A stretch of DNA of 64,000 nt from Methanobrevibacter sp. V74 (lineage in GTDB: Archaea; Methanobacteriota; Methanobacteria; Methanobacteriales; Methanobacteriaceae): assembly GCF_963082495.1 (NCBI RefSeq), contig NZ_CAUJAN010000003.1, forward strand, positions 186,001 through 250,000, read 5' to 3'. Below, piece after piece: positions 1 through 8,998 of this stretch (position 1 is its first letter; each line of letters begins with the position of its first letter). Made by a program: the position numbers and the translations under genes. The notes below the pieces were generated by a model. That model did not search any database and was not told the origin of the DNA. It worked only from the letters and a program-made list of their open reading frames with translations.

Positions 1-195
1 ATGATTGAAGAAGATATTCCATGTGAACAAATTTTAATGCAAATAAATGCATCAAAATCAGCATTACATAAAGTAGGATACATCATTGTTGAAGGACACC
101 TTGAAAATTGTGTTAAACAAGCTATTGAAGATAAAGATTCAGATGAAGCCATTGGAGATATTTCTTCAATTTTAGAATACTACTCCCGAATTTAA
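1..195 (+). CDS. csoR: CsoR-family metal-sensing repressor (C-terminal part)
   Basis: This is the end of a small all-helical CsoR/RcnR-family (DUF156) repressor; the gene runs off the left edge of the window, so the ATG at base 1 is probably internal. Numbered from that Met, Cys8, His33 and Cys37 show the 25- and 4-residue spacing of the Cys-His-Cys copper ligands of M. tuberculosis CsoR. Such proteins bind an operator until Cu(I) releases them. A palindrome of the expected type begins 18 bases after the stop, and a heavy-metal ATPase and an HMA chaperone follow. Copper is the likeliest ligand; another soft metal cannot be excluded. Confidence 0.8.
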   Translation: MIEEDIPCEQILMQINASKSALHKVGYIIVEGHLENCVKQAIEDKDSDEAIGDISSILEYYSRI

Positions 196-213
196 TTTTT
201 TTTAAAATAAATA

Positions 214-231
214 TATACCCTACGGGGTATA
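214..231. promoter_or_regulatory. CsoR-type operator
   Basis: A perfect 7-bp inverted repeat, TATACCC-TACG-GGGTATA, lies between the repressor gene and the ATPase gene. It matches the general form of CsoR operators, which are AT-flanked C-runs facing G-runs. It sits 25 bases before the ATPase start at 256, so bound repressor should block its transcription. Confidence 0.7.
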
Positions 232-255
232 CCTATACTAATGGAGCTGTTTAAT

Positions 256-2117
256 ATGAACCTTACAGAAGATAAAAAAAAGAGATATTAATCATAATAA
301 TATCCACAATTAGTGTAATTGCAAGTTTCATACTATCTCTCGATTATATTTCATGGATTGCAGTTATATTATGTGGAATACCCCTATTTAAAGACTGCAT
401 TGAAGGATTAATCGCTGAATTTGACATAAAAGCAGATTTGCTTGTGAATATAGCCATTATTGCATCAATAATAATTGGTGAAATATTTGCAGCAGGAGAA
501 ATTGCGACAATTATGACTATTGGAGAATTTTTAGAAGAGTATACAGTATCAAAAGCACAAGGAAGAATTAAAAAACTTGTAAAAATGACTCCTCAAGTTG
601 CAACAAGAATTAGAAATGGAATTGAAGAAAAAATTGATGTAAAAGAAGTAGAAATTGGAGATATTCTTAAAGTGCTTCCAGGAGAAAGTATCCCAACTGA
701 TGGAATCATCATAAGTGGTGAAACATCAATCGATCAATCAACATTAACAGGAGAATCATTGCCTGTTGATAAAAAAGCAAATGATGAAGTTTACAGTGGA
801 TGTATCAACCTTTATGGATCATTTACAATGAAAACCACTAAAGTAAGTGAAGATAGTTCACTTCAAAAATTAATTAAATTAGTTGAATCATCCTCTCCCG
901 AGAATTCAAAAATCGTAAGACAAGCAGACAAATGGGCAACGATGATTGTTGTAATAGCTTTTTCAGCAGCGATCTTGACTTATTTATCCACATTTGAAAT
1001 AATCAGATCAGTGACAATATTAGTAGTATTCTGTCCATGTGCATTAGTTCTTGCAACACCGACTGCCATTATGGCTTCTATTGGAAATTTAACAAAATAC
1101 GGCATTTTAGTAAAAGATGGTCAATCAATAGAAGAATTATCCTGTGTAGATGAGTTAATATTTGACAAAACCGGAACTTTAACACATGGCACTCCTGAAG
1201 TTATAGATATCATATCCGATAATCCCAATGAAATGATGTATCTTTTGACTTCCCTTGAATCAAAATCAGAACATCCACTAGCAAGAGCTATTGTTAAACA
1301 GTACAATAGTTCTGGATCAGCAGAAGTTAATGACTTTAAAATGCATATTGGAATGGGAGTCACCGGAACAATCAACAACTCAAAAATAACTGCAGGAAAT
1401 AGAAAACTTCTCAGTAGCGAAAATATTCCATTAAAATATGACAAAGAGCCAGAAAACAGCGAAATAGAAATATTTGTAGCCAAAGATAGAGAAATTATTG
1501 GAAAAGTACTTCTTGCAGATACACTTCGCGAAACTTCAAAACAAACAATTAAAAAGCTTAAAAGATTGAAAGTCAGAACAACATTACTTACAGGAGATAA
1601 TGAAACAACTGCAAAAGAGATTGCAAATCAAGTTAAACTCAGAAATGTAAAAGTGAACTGTTTACCTGAAGACAAAACAGAATATATTAAACAGGAACAA
1701 TTAAAAGGAAATAAAGTTGCTATGATTGGAGATGGAGTTAATGATGCGCCATCACTTAAAAAAGCAAATGTTGGAATAGCCATGGGGAAAATCGGAAGTG
1801 ATGTTAGTATTGAAACTGCAAATATTGCACTGATTAATGACAATATTGATGATATCCCCCATTTAATTGGAATTGCTCGCAAAACAATAAAAACCATTAA
1901 TCTAAGTATCGGTTTTGCTCTAACATTGAACATTATTGCAATGGCACTGGCTATTTTAGGATGGTTAAATCCGATTGAAGGAGCATTAATTCACAACATT
2001 GGTTCGGTTATTGTAATTATTTATTCATCTACATTAACCAACTATGAATTATCATATAAAGATTATAAAGTTAAAAAATTAGGCACAACTAAACATTTAA
2101 ATAAATCAAATACTTAA
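256..2117 (+). pseudogene. P1B-type heavy-metal ATPase, frameshifted near its start
   Basis: A soft-metal export ATPase. From the ATG at 256 (GGAG at 243-246), frame 1 reads only 11 codons and stops at 289-291. A -1 shift at the run of eight A (274-281) opens a continuous frame to 2117. The joined product is about 620 residues, normal for P1B ATPases without an N-terminal HMA domain. It has four N-terminal membrane segments, TGES (about 165), the CPC metal motif (about 260), DKTGT with the phosphorylated Asp (about 304), SEHPLA, and GDGVNDAP, then two C-terminal membrane segments. Context suggests Cu(I), but the last membrane segment (HNIGS) is not the classic copper type, so Zn or Mn is possible. 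The shift could be a real disruption, a homopolymer read error, or programmed slippage on A-AAA-AAG. The part after the shift is intact and under no visible decay. Confidence 0.75.
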
Positions 2118-2149
2118 ATGTTAACTATAAATAATAAGGTGAATTTCAT

Positions 2150-2353
2150 ATGAGTGAAAAAGAAATTAAAGTAGTGGGCATGCACTGCCCATCATGTGTA
2201 AATGCTGTTGAATTATCTTTAAAAGATGTTGATGGAATTGAAGATGCTAAAGCAGATTTAGATTCCGGCATTACCACAATTACAATGTCTGATGATGTGA
2301 GTGATTCAGAAATTAGCGATGCTGTTGAAGAGGCAGGTTTCAAAGTAGAATAA
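2150..2353 (+). CDS. HMA-domain metallochaperone (CopZ-like)
   Basis: A 67-residue cytosolic protein consisting of one heavy-metal-associated domain. The metal loop is GMHCPSC near residue 10, with the MxCxxC cysteine pair that binds Cu(I) in CopZ/Atx1. The rest fits the beta-alpha-beta-beta-alpha-beta fold. GGTG about 10 bases upstream supports the start. It lies 32 bases after the P1B ATPase, which has no HMA domain of its own, so it probably hands metal to that pump and shares its CsoR-controlled transcript. A T-rich stretch right after the stop (about 2358-2378) probably ends transcription. Confidence 0.85.
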   Translation: MSEKEIKVVGMHCPSCVNAVELSLKDVDGIEDAKADLDSGITTITMSDDVSDSEISDAVEEAGFKVE

Positions 2354-2994
2354 TCTCTACTTACTTTTTCTTTTTGTGCGACAAACAATTATCTTTTAAA
2401 TTTTGTCATATGGACTCATTTTCTTTTTTTGAGAGTCTTATGTTAGACGTGTCGGTGCAATGGGAGAACCTAAACTCAGGTCGCATCTGACAGAGGATAA
2501 ACCTGATAAGTCTAGAATTGTCCCTAATTATTTGTTTACTAATCCGGAAACTGGTTCTCAGTTACTTAGGATGAGCTGGTTTTGCTAAATTACCATTGAA
2601 GTATGTAACTGCTCCGTATAATCGTGAGTATTGGGACCATATTTAGAAAATAAAGTTCAAAGCTGTTTGAAGTGTTTATATTGATAGATTCATATATTAT
2701 CTGCTTCAGATAACTAATATACTTGAGCCGACTTGTTTGAAAACAGATACGGACAGTTCTGGAGGATGAGTGAGTAATCACTCCAACTTATCAGACCATT
2801 AATAAAATTTTTAAAATTCCGACATTTAACAATAGTTTTAAATTTAGATAACCCCCACATAACCTACACACCAAATTCCTATCATTTGTTGAACTTTAAT
2901 AATTAATCCTATTAAGTCAAATATCAAATTTTAAATAAGTCAAATAACAAAATATAACCCATATAATAAATTTAATATTATAAAAGAAAAAGGG
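2354..2994. other. Intergenic region with an unidentified coding remnant
   Basis: This 641-base gap holds no intact gene. Bases 2433-2588 (+) read open for about 51 codons, including GEPKLRSHLTEDKPDKSRIV, with more GC than the surroundings. From about 2578 the sense continues in another frame (LPLKYVTAPYNREYWDHI) and is broken by two stops before ending near 2767. This looks like one old gene cut by a frameshift and stops. I do not recognise the family. From 2780 to 2994 the DNA is very AT-rich and contains the gap promoter region. Confidence 0.4.
2914..2952. repeat. Direct repeat upstream of gap
   Basis: AAGTCAAATATCAAA at 2914 recurs as AAGTCAAATAACAAA at 2937, with one mismatch and a 23-base period, about two helical turns. 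The repeats lie 50-90 bases before the GAPDH start, in the promoter region, and could be a tandem regulator site. That role is inferred only. Confidence 0.35.
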
Positions 2995-3000
2995 ATGAAA

Positions 3001-4017
3001 ATGAAAACTGTTGCAATTAATGGTTATGGAACCATCGGTAAAAGAGTGGCTGATGCTGTAGCTGCTCAAGACGACATGAAAGTAATTGGTGTAAGTAAAA
3101 CTAGACCAAACTATGAAGCAAGAACTGCTGTTGAAGAAAAAGGATATCCACTATACATCGGAATTCCAGAAAGAGAACAATTGTTTAAAGATGCTGGAAT
3201 TGAAATAGCCGGTACCGTTGAAGATATGATTCAAGAAGCAGATGTAGTTGTTGATTGTACCCCTGGAAGTATTGGACCGCAAAACCTTGAAATGTATAAA
3301 AAAGCAGGTGTTAAAGCGATTTATCAAGGTGGAGAAGACCATGAGCTAACAGGCCTTTCATTTAATGCTATTTCTAATTATGATGATTCCTATGGTGCAG
3401 ATTACACCCGAGTAGTTTCATGTAACACCACAGGATTAACTCGTACATTATCTACAATTGATCCTATTGCAGATATCAAAAAAGTAAGAGCAGTAATGGT
3501 GAGAAGAGGATCGGATCCTTCTGAAATCAAAAAAGGACCTATCAATTCAATTGTTCCAAATCCACCGAAAGTGCCTTCACACCACGGCCCTGATGTAAAA
3601 ACCGTCATGAAAGGTATTGATGTAACAACTATGGCATTACTCGTGCCAACTACTTTAATGCACCAGCACAACATTATGGTTGAAATTAACAATGATGTTG
3701 AAACTGAAGATGTTGTTGAAGCATTAGAAAAACGTTCTAGAGTAATAGTTGTATCTGCTGAAGAAGGTTTAGGCTCAACCGCTGAGTTAATGGAATACGC
3801 TAAAGAATTCGGAAGAAATAGAAACGATTTATATGAAATTCCGGTTTGGAGAGAATCTGTTAATGTAGTGGATAACGAATTGTTCTACATGCAAGCAGTA
3901 CATCAAGAATCCGATGTAATACCTGAAAATATTGATGCAATTCGTGCACTTTTAGAAATTGAAAGCAATAACGAAAAATCAATTGATAAAACTAACAAAA
4001 CTATGGGAATCTTCTAA
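3001..4017 (+). CDS. gap: Archaeal (type II) glyceraldehyde-3-phosphate dehydrogenase
   Basis: NAD(P)-dependent phosphorylating GAPDH of the archaeal class, used in gluconeogenesis and the lower Embden-Meyerhof route. The N-terminal Rossmann motif is [13 protein letters not shown]. The catalytic Cys is in [10 protein letters not shown] at residue 141. The length of 338 residues is normal. An in-frame ATG at 2995 also exists but sits directly on the GGG of the ribosome-binding site, so 3001 is preferred. The gene appears monocistronic, with a T-rich terminator at about 4020-4045. No defect is visible. Confidence 0.95.
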   Translation: MKTVAINGYGTIGKRVADAVAAQDDMKVIGVSKTRPNYEARTAVEEKGYPLYIGIPEREQLFKDAGIEIAGTVEDMIQEADVVVDCTPGSIGPQNLEMYKKAGVKAIYQGGEDHELTGLSFNAISNYDDSYGADYTRVVSCNTTGLTRTLSTIDPIADIKKVRAVMVRRGSDPSEIKKGPINSIVPNPPKVPSHHGPDVKTVMKGIDVTTMALLVPTTLMHQHNIMVEINNDVETEDVVEALEKRSRVIVVSAEEGLGSTAELMEYAKEFGRNRNDLYEIPVWRESVNVVDNELFYMQAVHQESDVIPENIDAIRALLEIESNNEKSIDKTNKTMGIF

Positions 4018-4052
4018 TTCTCCTCTTTTTTATTATTTTTTAATCGATTTAA

Positions 4053-4889
4053 ATGAAACATGAAGTGCTTTTTGGACCTGCGGGAAGTCCTATAAATTAT
4101 AAAGGAGCAGGATATAAAGCTCCAAGCTACATTCAAGAAGAAGGCCTAGATTCTTATGAATACCAATCACCATACGGCGTTAGGATTGGTGAAGACTCTG
4201 CAAATACTCTTAAAAAAGAATCTAAAAAACATGATATTTTAGTTTCCATGCACGCACCATATTACATTAATTTATGTGCAAAAGAAGAATCGAAACTTGA
4301 AAAAAGTATTGGGCATTTAATCGCAGCTGCCCGTGTGGGAGAATGGATGGGCGCATATCGTTTAGTATTTCACCCAGGAGCTTATTTGAATAGAAAACCT
4401 CAAAAAGCTATGGAAATATCCAAAAATACTGTTAATAGATTATTCGAAGAACTTGAAAGCGAAGGCATTAAAGAATTTACATTCGCTCCCGAAACTACAG
4501 GCAAGCGTACACAGCTTGGAAATGTTTCAGAAGTGGTTGAATTATGTGCAACATTTGACAATTTTGAACCAACAATTGATTTTGCACATGTTCATGCACG
4601 TGGTCGTGGATTTTTAAATAAAAAAGAAGATTACAATTGCATTTTCTCAACAATTGAAGACAACTTGGATATTGACATATTGCATTGCCACTTCACAACA
4701 ATTGAATATGGTCATGGAGGGGAAGTGAAACATCACACATTAGCTGAAAGTGATGAATATGGTCCGAATATCGAAGATTTACTTTCTAATTTAATTGATA
4801 ATGGTTGGAGAGCAAATATTATTTGTGAAACCCCTGAAAGAGACCTTGATGCTTTAAAAATGAAAAAATTGTACGAAAATATGATTTAA
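4053..4889 (+). CDS. Endonuclease IV-like TIM-barrel protein (AP endonuclease family)
   Basis: A 278-residue member of the Nfo/xylose-isomerase-like TIM-barrel family. Endonuclease IV cuts DNA 5' of abasic sites using three zinc ions. Candidate ligands are visible in order: His67 (MHAPY), His107 (FHPG), Glu147 (APETTGK), Asp176 and His179 (DFAHVHA), His211/His213 (HCHF) and Glu259 (ICETP). The full ligand set argues for an active base-excision repair enzyme; archaeal relatives are usually annotated deoxyribonuclease IV. No clear ribosome-binding site precedes the ATG. It overlaps the convergent downstream gene by four bases, stop on stop. Confidence 0.85.
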   Translation: MKHEVLFGPAGSPINYKGAGYKAPSYIQEEGLDSYEYQSPYGVRIGEDSANTLKKESKKHDILVSMHAPYYINLCAKEESKLEKSIGHLIAAARVGEWMGAYRLVFHPGAYLNRKPQKAMEISKNTVNRLFEELESEGIKEFTFAPETTGKRTQLGNVSEVVELCATFDNFEPTIDFAHVHARGRGFLNKKEDYNCIFSTIEDNLDIDILHCHFTTIEYGHGGEVKHHTLAESDEYGPNIEDLLSNLIDNGWRANIICETPERDLDALKMKKLYENMI

Positions 4890-5395
4890 TAATCCTTTAC
4901 AGAATCAATTAAATCATCCATTTCATTAAATAAATTATTTATATCCTCATTATCTTTTTTATTGGAACTTAATTGAATTACAAGTTCATTTATTAAATCT
5001 TCCATTTTATCAACAAAAGCATTTAATGTTTTTATTTTATTTTCAATTTCACCATCAACAAAACTGTTTTCATCCAATTCCATCATTCTATGGGCAATGA
5101 TTACTTGATTTGTAAAAAGTTGATTAGATTTGGTAATGGAAGATGTGAATTTAGAATAAGACATATGTGTAGGATCAAATAATTTTTCAACTAATTCGCT
5201 GGCTTTAGATTGTTTTGAATTATAATCATTTTCAATTTCATCAATTCTGGATTTGTATTTAGAAAGAGCTTTAACAGCATGGGGTTTATAGTATTGATAA
5301 ACTTTTTTACCGCATTGGGAACAAAAATGTTGATTTGGAACTAATCTAGCTCCACAGTAAATACAGAAATGATTATGATTATCTTCAAAACTCAT
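4886..5395 (-). CDS. Double zinc-ribbon protein with helical C-terminus
   Basis: A 169-residue protein of unknown function. The N-terminal 35 residues carry a zinc ribbon, CIYCGARL then CSQCGKKV, of the common archaeal zinc_ribbon_2 type. The remainder is charged and predicted helical, rich in Lys, Asp, Glu and Asn, with no membrane segment. Such ribbons usually bind nucleic acid or protein partners, but nothing here shows which. It appears to be a single gene, with its promoter in the 62 bases before the next minus-strand gene. Confidence 0.65.
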   Translation of the reverse strand: MSFEDNHNHFCIYCGARLVPNQHFCSQCGKKVYQYYKPHAVKALSKYKSRIDEIENDYNSKQSKASELVEKLFDPTHMSYSKFTSSITKSNQLFTNQVIIAHRMMELDENSFVDGEIENKIKTLNAFVDKMEDLINELVIQLSSNKKDNEDINNLFNEMDDLIDSVKDY

Positions 5396-5457
5396 AAATT
5401 AATATTTGTATGATTGTATTTAATATATTTTAACTAAAAAAAATATGTGATAGAGGT

Positions 5458-5724
5458 TTAATCCTCTTTAAAATAACTAGCAATTATTTGACCTTTACTA
5501 GTTAATCTATATATTCTATTTCTACGCTTTTCCTCGTTTATGCATTCTGCAATATCCCTATCTTTTAAATCTCTTAAAATATTAGAAATATGTGTTATTC
5601 GAATGCCAGAATCTTTTGCTATTTGAGTGGGAGTTTTATTTTCATCCATTAATTCTTTTAATGCTTTAGTTCTGTATGATGAAATTCTTATAAAAGCAAC
5701 TAATTTTAATATTTCGTCATCCAT
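5458..5724 (-). CDS. Winged-helix transcription regulator
   Basis: An 88-residue DNA-binding protein. Residues 20-60 form a helix-turn-helix (TPTQIAKDSGIRITHISNIL) followed by a wing (RRNRIYRLTSKGQIIASYF), as in small archaeal MarR/ArsR-like regulators. It has no Cys or His cluster that would suggest a metal sensor. The target is unknown. Its start region faces the metallophosphoesterase pseudogene at 5830-6593, on the same strand. Confidence 0.75.
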   Translation of the reverse strand: MDDEILKLVAFIRISSYRTKALKELMDENKTPTQIAKDSGIRITHISNILRDLKDRDIAECINEEKRRNRIYRLTSKGQIIASYFKED

Positions 5725-5829
5725 AATAACACCAATAAATAATGTTTAAATTAAACAATATTTAAAGTTATATACAATATAAATAAACACAATAACAATT
5801 AAGTAACATCCATTAACATGTGCCAGATA

Positions 5830-6593
5830 CTATACCTTTTTTAAATGTAAAACAACAATTTCGGATTCAGTTTCCCACCTCATTGGAGCATCCATAGAAC
5901 CTACCCCAGTAGTCACATGGAGATATTTGCCCAATCTATTTTCAAATAATCCCTTAGTATATTTAAACATTAAATTTCCAAACCAAACTACAGGATAGAA
6001 TTGCCCTCCATGAGTATGACCAGATAATTGAATATCAAATCCTAATGAAGAAAATTCCTTCCAATAATAAGGAACATGATAATTGAGAATATTCACCTTA
6101 TTGGGATTAATCCATGATTTATCCATTTTTGGAACGGATTTATCAGTGAAACTACATCTGACAAATGTACAATGTCAATGTCTCTTTTCAAATTATCTAA
6201 TTTTATAGTTTTTTCATGGATGACCAAATTATGAGCTTTCCAATAAGTATAAACCCCTAAGATAGGTACAATAGACAATAAACTTATAATTAAACTTACA
6301 GACAACGTTATAAAACTTCCAATGAAATAAATTATCAAAATATCCATAAAAAACATTAAAGACACCCACATCCAAATTCCATCTAATGTTGTTAGAAACC
6401 TAGTTATTTTTCTTGATTTTCTAGTTTCAAATAACATAGGCATGAAATGATTCAATCCAATTAAAATTGTCATTGCCAATGAATAAATATCATTTAGCCC
6501 TCCAATTAATAAAAATACATATTTAAGTAAGAAAAACTCAAATAACATGTAAAATTGAGTTATAACCAATACTCTTTTTGTTCTAAAACTCAT
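5830..6593 (-). pseudogene. Membrane metallophosphoesterase with internal deletion
   Basis: Two overlapping reading pieces form one broken gene. The 5' piece (6593 to 6093) has several membrane segments and reaches the first metal motif (DIVHLSDV), where intact relatives continue with a DxH metal site. It then runs into a stop. The 3' piece (from about 6153, different frame, to 5830) resumes at FTDKSVPKMDKSW and contains the last metal motif GHTHGGQF. The GD and GNHD blocks normally lying between them are absent, so roughly 100-130 residues were lost near 6150-6160 with a change of frame. Intact YkuE/YaeI-like proteins are about 370 residues. The product cannot be active as a phosphoesterase. 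Confidence 0.8.
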
Positions 6594-6672
6594 TAAATTA
6601 ATATATTACAACAACTATTTAAATAATTAAAGCTAATCTTTGATTATATATAAAAAACTTGGAGGTGATTAT

Positions 6673-7794
6673 TTGAAAAGTGACAGTAAACAACTAGAAA
6701 TTAAAACAAATAACCAAAAAACATCGAAAATAGAAAATGAAAATAAAGATTGTGCAGAATTAGTTGTTATTAAACCTGTAGGATATCCCTTTGATTTTAC
6801 ATTAATGGATGAAAATATAGAAATTACAAACACCGGCCTATTTGAAGAATATGCTCGAGAGCAATGGCTGGGTTTAGTTGTTAAAGAAAACGCTTTTTTA
6901 TTTGATCAAAAAATAATTCCTGATTACGGTTTTGAAATTATAAGTGCAAAACCTGACAATTCCATAATTTCAGAAAAAACTAAAATTAAAATCATTACTG
7001 ATGAAATAGAAAAGACTACTGACAATAAAGTTAACTCGAATATCGCACTTGATGATATTGTTGGTCAGGACAATGCGAAATCAAAAGTTAAAGTTATAAC
7101 AAAATATTTGGAAAATCCTGAAAGTTTTGGACCTTGGGCTCCAAAAAATATTTTATTTTACGGACTTCCAGGTACCGGCAAAACAATGCTTGTCAAAGCA
7201 CTTGCCAATGAGCTTGACATTCCGCTATATTTAGTTAAAGCTACTTCATTAATCGGCGAACATGTTGGAGATGCAGCATCAAAAATCCAAGAATTATTTA
7301 AAAAGGCATCGGAAAATGCACCTGCAATAATATTTATTGATGAAATTGATGCTATTGCACTTCATAGATCATTTCAAGCTTTGAGAGGAGACGTTAGTGA
7401 AATTGTCAACTCTCTTTTAACAGAAATGGATGGAATTGAGGAAAATAAAGCAGTTATAACTATCGGCGCCACAAATAATCAGAATAGCTTAGATTTAGCA
7501 GTGCGCAGTAGATTTGAAGAAGAAATTGAATTCAAACTTCCAGAAGACAACGAAAGACTAAGCATTATAGAAAATAACCTTAAAACAATGCCATTAAAAC
7601 ATGATTTAGATTTAGATAAAATTGTCAAACTTACCAAAGGATTATCTGGCAGAGATATAAAAGAAAGAATATTAAAAACAGCAATGCACAATGCCATCTC
7701 AAATGATTCGGAAACAATCACCATTGAAAATATAAATTATGCTTTGAATTCTTCTAAAATTAAAAATAATGATGTTAAAGGAATGTTTGAATGA
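6673..7794 (+). CDS. AAA-family ATPase (CDC48/proteasome-ATPase-like single module)
   Basis: A 374-residue cytosolic ATPase. The start is the TTG at 6673, set five bases after a strong GGAGGTGATT site at 6661; a TTG at 6640 has no such site. The N-terminal 125 residues match no domain I know. The AAA core has Walker A GLPGTGKT (about 164-171), Walker B IIFIDEID, sensor 1 GATNNQ and an arginine-finger region RSRFEEE, then the small helical lid (LSGRDIKERIL). It resembles archaeal Cdc48/PAN-type remodelling ATPases, but with one AAA module and no coiled coil, so the substrate is unknown. It converges on hemA with a four-base gap. Confidence 0.8.
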   Translation: MKSDSKQLEIKTNNQKTSKIENENKDCAELVVIKPVGYPFDFTLMDENIEITNTGLFEEYAREQWLGLVVKENAFLFDQKIIPDYGFEIISAKPDNSIISEKTKIKIITDEIEKTTDNKVNSNIALDDIVGQDNAKSKVKVITKYLENPESFGPWAPKNILFYGLPGTGKTMLVKALANELDIPLYLVKATSLIGEHVGDAASKIQELFKKASENAPAIIFIDEIDAIALHRSFQALRGDVSEIVNSLLTEMDGIEENKAVITIGATNNQNSLDLAVRSRFEEEIEFKLPEDNERLSIIENNLKTMPLKHDLDLDKIVKLTKGLSGRDIKERILKTAMHNAISNDSETITIENINYALNSSKIKNNDVKGMFE

Positions 7795-7798
7795 AAGT

Positions 7799-8998
7799 TC
7801 AATCATTCTTAAAAATATATTGTGCCACATCCAAAATATCTTGATTATCATCTTTTGCAGCTTGTTTAATATTTTTAGAAATATCAAAAAATATTTTATT
7901 GACTATAGAATTTGTTAAATTATCAAGTATTTTGACACTACCCTCTATATCGACCAACTTCGCAGATGCTTTTTGAGTTTCACGTTGTCTTATATCTTCC
8001 ATAGATGCTCTTAAAGTACCAAGCATTTCATCAACTTCCATCATTTTAAACGATTCTTGAAGTAAAATGAACTCATCATTGATGATGTTTTCAGCTTCTC
8101 CAAATTCATTAATTCTGAGTTGAGTATTTTCATCGGCAATTTCACGTAAATCATCAATATTGAACAATTTAACACCTAATTCACAAACATCCTCAGAAAT
8201 ATCCCTCGGATTTGCAATATCCACAATCATCAAATTCTCATAATCCATATCAATGTCTAAAAGACGTTTTTTAGTGATAATTGGGTGTGGAGCACTAGTG
8301 GCACTAATTACCAAATCCGCACTAGCTAAATACTTTTCTAAATCGGTGAAAAGAATAGCTTGTCCACCCAAATCCCTTGCCAGATTGACTGCAACATAAA
8401 ATGTACGGTTAGCAACAAAAATAGCCTGTAAATTTTTTTCTGCCAATGCCTTTGCAACTAATTTACCCATTTTACCTGCGCCAATAACCAGAACAGACTT
8501 GTCATCCAAGTTGCCAATATGCTTTTCAGCCAAATTGATTGCAGCAGAACCTATTGAAACAGCGCCTTTATTAATATTGGTTTTATTCCTAACAACTTGC
8601 CCCACATGAATGGCTTTTGTAAAAATGGCATCAAGAGACTTTCCACAATGGTGATTTTTACAAGCTTTGTGCTTTGCATCTTTAACTTGGCCTAAAATTT
8701 GGTCTTCACCAACAATCATTGATTCCAAACCAGAAGTCATTCTAAGCAAATGCATTACAGCAGATTGGCCATAATCAATTATAATATTCTGATTTTTATG
8801 AGACAATAATTTTTCATCTTCAGGTATGAAATCACTATTAATATAATATTCCTTCCTGTTACATGTAGAAATTTCAATATACTCGCTAATTAAATATTTT
8901 TCTTGTAATTGCCAAAATAACTCGTCAATATCTTTTGCAATATTTTCCATTGATTGAATATCTGCAATTTTATGGTCAACTCTCAAATTAAGTATCAA
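7799..8998 (-). CDS. hemA: Glutamyl-tRNA reductase
   Basis: Reduces glutamyl-tRNA(Glu) to glutamate-1-semialdehyde with NADPH, the first step of tetrapyrrole synthesis for F430, cobamides and siroheme. The protein is 399 residues. The catalytic Cys46 is in EISTCNRKEYY. The signature GLESMIVGEDQILGQVK and the NADPH-binding GAGKMGKLVAKAL are present, followed by a C-terminal helical dimer domain. It overlaps the preceding precorrin-2 dehydrogenase gene by four bases, so the two are translationally coupled. Confidence 0.96.
   Translation of the reverse strand: MILNLRVDHKIADIQSMENIAKDIDELFWQLQEKYLISEYIEISTCNRKEYYINSDFIPEDEKLLSHKNQNIIIDYGQSAVMHLLRMTSGLESMIVGEDQILGQVKDAKHKACKNHHCGKSLDAIFTKAIHVGQVVRNKTNINKGAVSIGSAAINLAEKHIGNLDDKSVLVIGAGKMGKLVAKALAEKNLQAIFVANRTFYVAVNLARDLGGQAILFTDLEKYLASADLVISATSAPHPIITKKRLLDIDMDYENLMIVDIANPRDISEDVCELGVKLFNIDDLREIADENTQLRINEFGEAENIINDEFILLQESFKMMEVDEMLGTLRASMEDIRQRETQKASAKLVDIEGSVKILDNLTNSIVNKIFFDISKNIKQAAKDDNQDILDVAQYIFKND

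Noticed and set aside
2400-2994. A tRNA or other structured RNA in the gap
   Set aside because: No T-loop-like GGTTCGAATCC or cloverleaf could be found, and the GC-richer part reads as broken coding sequence.
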